From positions 2,055-17,511 of the forward strand of contig DIHQ01000048.1 of the NCBI GenBank assembly GCA_002420235.1: DNA of 15,457 nucleotides, in the 5' to 3' direction. Under the pieces are notes generated by a model. It was given only the letters and a program-made list of their open reading frames with translations, was not told where the DNA came from and searched no databases. Positions 14,238 to 15,457 of this stretch are shown piece by piece. Source of the stretch: Flavobacteriales bacterium UBA5692. Lineage in GTDB: Bacteria; Bacteroidota; Bacteroidia; Flavobacteriales_D; Sanyastnellaceae. Made by a program: the position numbers and the translations under genes. Numbering within the stretch: the first letter of the stretch is position 1; every line of letters starts with the position of its first letter.

Positions 14238-15457
14238 TCATAGAAGATAGGAACTCGTCGTTGCTACGGGTTTGTTCCATACGTTCCTTCATGAATTCCA
14301 TAGCTTCTATAGGGTTCATATCCGCTAGGTGCTTACGCAGTATCCATATGCGTTGCAAGGTCTCTTTGTCCAAAAGCAAATCTTCTCGTCGAGTCCCTGA
14401 TGTCAGAATATCGATTGCTGGGAATATGCGGCGGTTTGAAATGCGGCGGTCAAGCTGCAATTCCATGTTACCAGTGCCTTTAAATTCTTCAAAAATGACC
14501 TCGTCCATCTTCGAACCGGTCTCTGTCAGTGCGGTCGCGATGATGGAAAGTGAGCCTCCGTTTTCGATGTTGCGGGCCGCACCGAAGAAACGCTTTGGCT
14601 TTTGCAGTGCATTTGCTTCTACACCACCGCTCAGGATTTTCCCGGAGCTAGGTGATACAGTATTGTAGGCTCGAGCCAAGCGCGTTATTGAATCAAGAAG
14701 GATGCACACGTCGTGTCCACACTCAACCATTCGCTTTGCTTTTTCCAAGACAAGGTTCGCAATGCGTACGTGCCGATCCGCAGGTTCATCAAATGTGGAG
14801 GCAATCACTTCGGCATTTACGCTGCGCTTCATATCAGTCACTTCTTCAGGTCGCTCATCGATGAGTAGAATAAGCAAATACACCTCGGGGTGGTTCAAGG
14901 CTATGGCGTTCGCAACGTCTTTTAATAAAGTTGTCTTACCGGTCTTGGGTTGAGATACCAACATTCCTCTTTGCCCTTTACCCACAGGGGCAAAAAGGTC
15001 CATCAAACGAGTGCTGATATTGCCACCGCGTGTGCTCAAGTTAAATCGTTCTTGTGGGAACAGAGGTGTTAAAAACTTGAAAGGAATGCGATCCCTTACC
15101 CATTCTGGTGAGCGGCCATTGATGCTCATTACATCAATGAGCGGATAAAATTTTTCTCCGATACGCGGCGGTCGGACTTTGGCAATGACCGTGTCTCCCG
15201 TCTGGAGCGAAAATTGCTTGATTTGTCGAGAGGTGACATAAACGTCATCCGGCGAATTCAGATAGTTATAGTCTGCTGAACGCAAAAAGCCGAATCCTTC
15301 TTGTTGAATTTCGAGTACACCTTCGGCAGTTATAATGCCATCGAAGTTGAATCCATGTTCTTCCGGTTCGCTTAAGAATTTATCTCGGTTGTTGCGGCGG
15401 TCGTTGCGGCGGTCATGTCGCCTGTCTTTGTTCCGATCGTTGTTTCGATCGTTGTTT
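14230..15457 (-). CDS. rho: Transcription termination factor Rho, 5' end outside the window
   Basis: Rho is a hexameric RNA-dependent ATPase that ends transcription at unstructured C-rich RNA. The visible part reads without a stop to the window edge, so the gene continues beyond 15457. In order: an Asn/Arg/Asp-rich stretch (to about 15385); the OSB-type RNA-binding domain ([20 protein letters not shown], then [21 protein letters not shown]); Walker A QPKTGKT (about 14934-14954); Walker [17 protein letters not shown]; and the R-loop region [28 protein letters not shown] and [14 protein letters not shown] codon at 15285 is sometimes taken as a start, but it lies inside the RNA-binding domain, so upstream in-frame codons are part of the protein. 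The end overlaps the next gene by eight bases, heading a rho, membrane protein, porT operon. Confidence 0.96.
   Translation of the reverse strand, partial: NNDRNNDRNKDRRHDRRNDRRNNRDKFLSEPEEHGFNFDGIITAEGVLEIQQEGFGFLRSADYNYLNSPDDVYVTSRQIKQFSLQTGDTVIAKVRPPRIGEKFYPLIDVMSINGRSPEWVRDRIPFKFLTPLFPQERFNLSTRGGNISTRLMDLFAPVGKGQRGMLVSQPKTGKTTLLKDVANAIALNHPEVYLLILLIDERPEEVTDMKRSVNAEVIASTFDEPADRHVRIANLVLEKAKRMVECGHDVCILLDSITRLARAYNTVSPSSGKILSGGVEANALQKPKRFFGAARNIENGGSLSIIATALTETGSKMDEVIFEEFKGTGNMELQLDRRISNRRIFPAIDILTSGTRREDLLLDKETLQRIWILRKHLADMNPIEAMEFMKERMEQTRSNDEFLSSMNG
15386..15457 (-). repeat. Tandem coding repeats in the N-terminal extension of Rho
   Basis: On the plus strand, GTTGCGGCGGTC occurs twice in tandem (about 15391-15414), and CGATCGTTGTTT also occurs twice at the window edge. 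In the rho frame they encode repeated N-N-D-R, R-N-D-R and similar units. The result is a disordered Asn/Arg/Asp-rich extension that continues beyond the window. The 12-base period keeps the reading frame, consistent with expansion or contraction by slippage. Confidence 0.75.

Noticed and set aside
14230..15285. Rho starting at the TTG at 15285
   Set aside because: This codon falls inside the conserved RNA-binding domain ([11 protein letters not shown]) and the frame continues open with Rho-like sequence to the window edge.
15386..15457. Tandem 12-base repeats considered as a CRISPR or non-coding repeat array
   Set aside because: There are no spacers, the unit is 12 bases, and the repeats are in frame within rho.
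1..15457. Mobile elements, phage genes, toxin-antitoxin or defence systems
   Set aside because: No transposase, integrase, terminal inverted repeats, nuclease or toxin signatures were seen; all genes fit chromosomal core or surface-protein functions.

Overview
The window comes from a member of the Bacteroidota, most likely a Flavobacteriales-type bacterium. The evidence is a PUR-alpha-like DUF3276 protein, a PorT-type component of the type IX secretion system (T9SS), two secreted proteins with T9SS C-terminal signals (one CHU_C/gliding-type, one type A), a Rho factor with an Asn/Arg/Asp-rich N-terminal extension, and a promoter of the Bacteroidota -33/-7 type (TTTG-N19-TAnnTTTG). The region is compact chromosomal DNA. 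No mobile elements, RNA genes or CRISPR arrays were seen, and no gap between genes exceeds about 210 bases.

Left part (1-3468, all minus strand): the first 16 codons of parA run off the left edge. A 208-base intergenic region follows, then the DUF3276 nucleic-acid-binding gene with a recognisable promoter, then a large secreted PKD-repeat protein with a gliding-type C-terminal domain. Divergent from it on the plus strand (3531-5229) are a DEAD-box RNA helicase and an overlapping msrB, probably one transcript.

Middle (5223-9204, minus strand): five tightly packed genes read mtaB, an lgt-like gene, an ECF sigma factor, a small single-pass membrane protein (likely anti-sigma) and a Spy/CpxP-like secreted protein. 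The last three look like a regulatory envelope-stress module. The final gene overlaps the end of msrB tail to tail. The Lgt-like protein lacks several residues considered essential in E. coli Lgt.

Right part: a 935-residue FG-GAP/ASPIC-UnbV protein (9306-12113, plus strand) with a type A T9SS signal ends at a strong intrinsic terminator. That terminator overlaps the 3' end of a convergent YigZ/IMPACT gene. Further right on the minus strand, rho (its start lies outside the window), a four-segment membrane protein and porT form a likely operon. PorT builds the secretion machine that would export the two large surface proteins encoded here.

No clearly new multi-gene system is evident. The observations most worth a second look are the catalytically divergent Lgt paralogue, the sigma/membrane/Spy-like triad, the disordered low-complexity Rho extension and an unnamed C-terminal-half domain in the FG-GAP protein.
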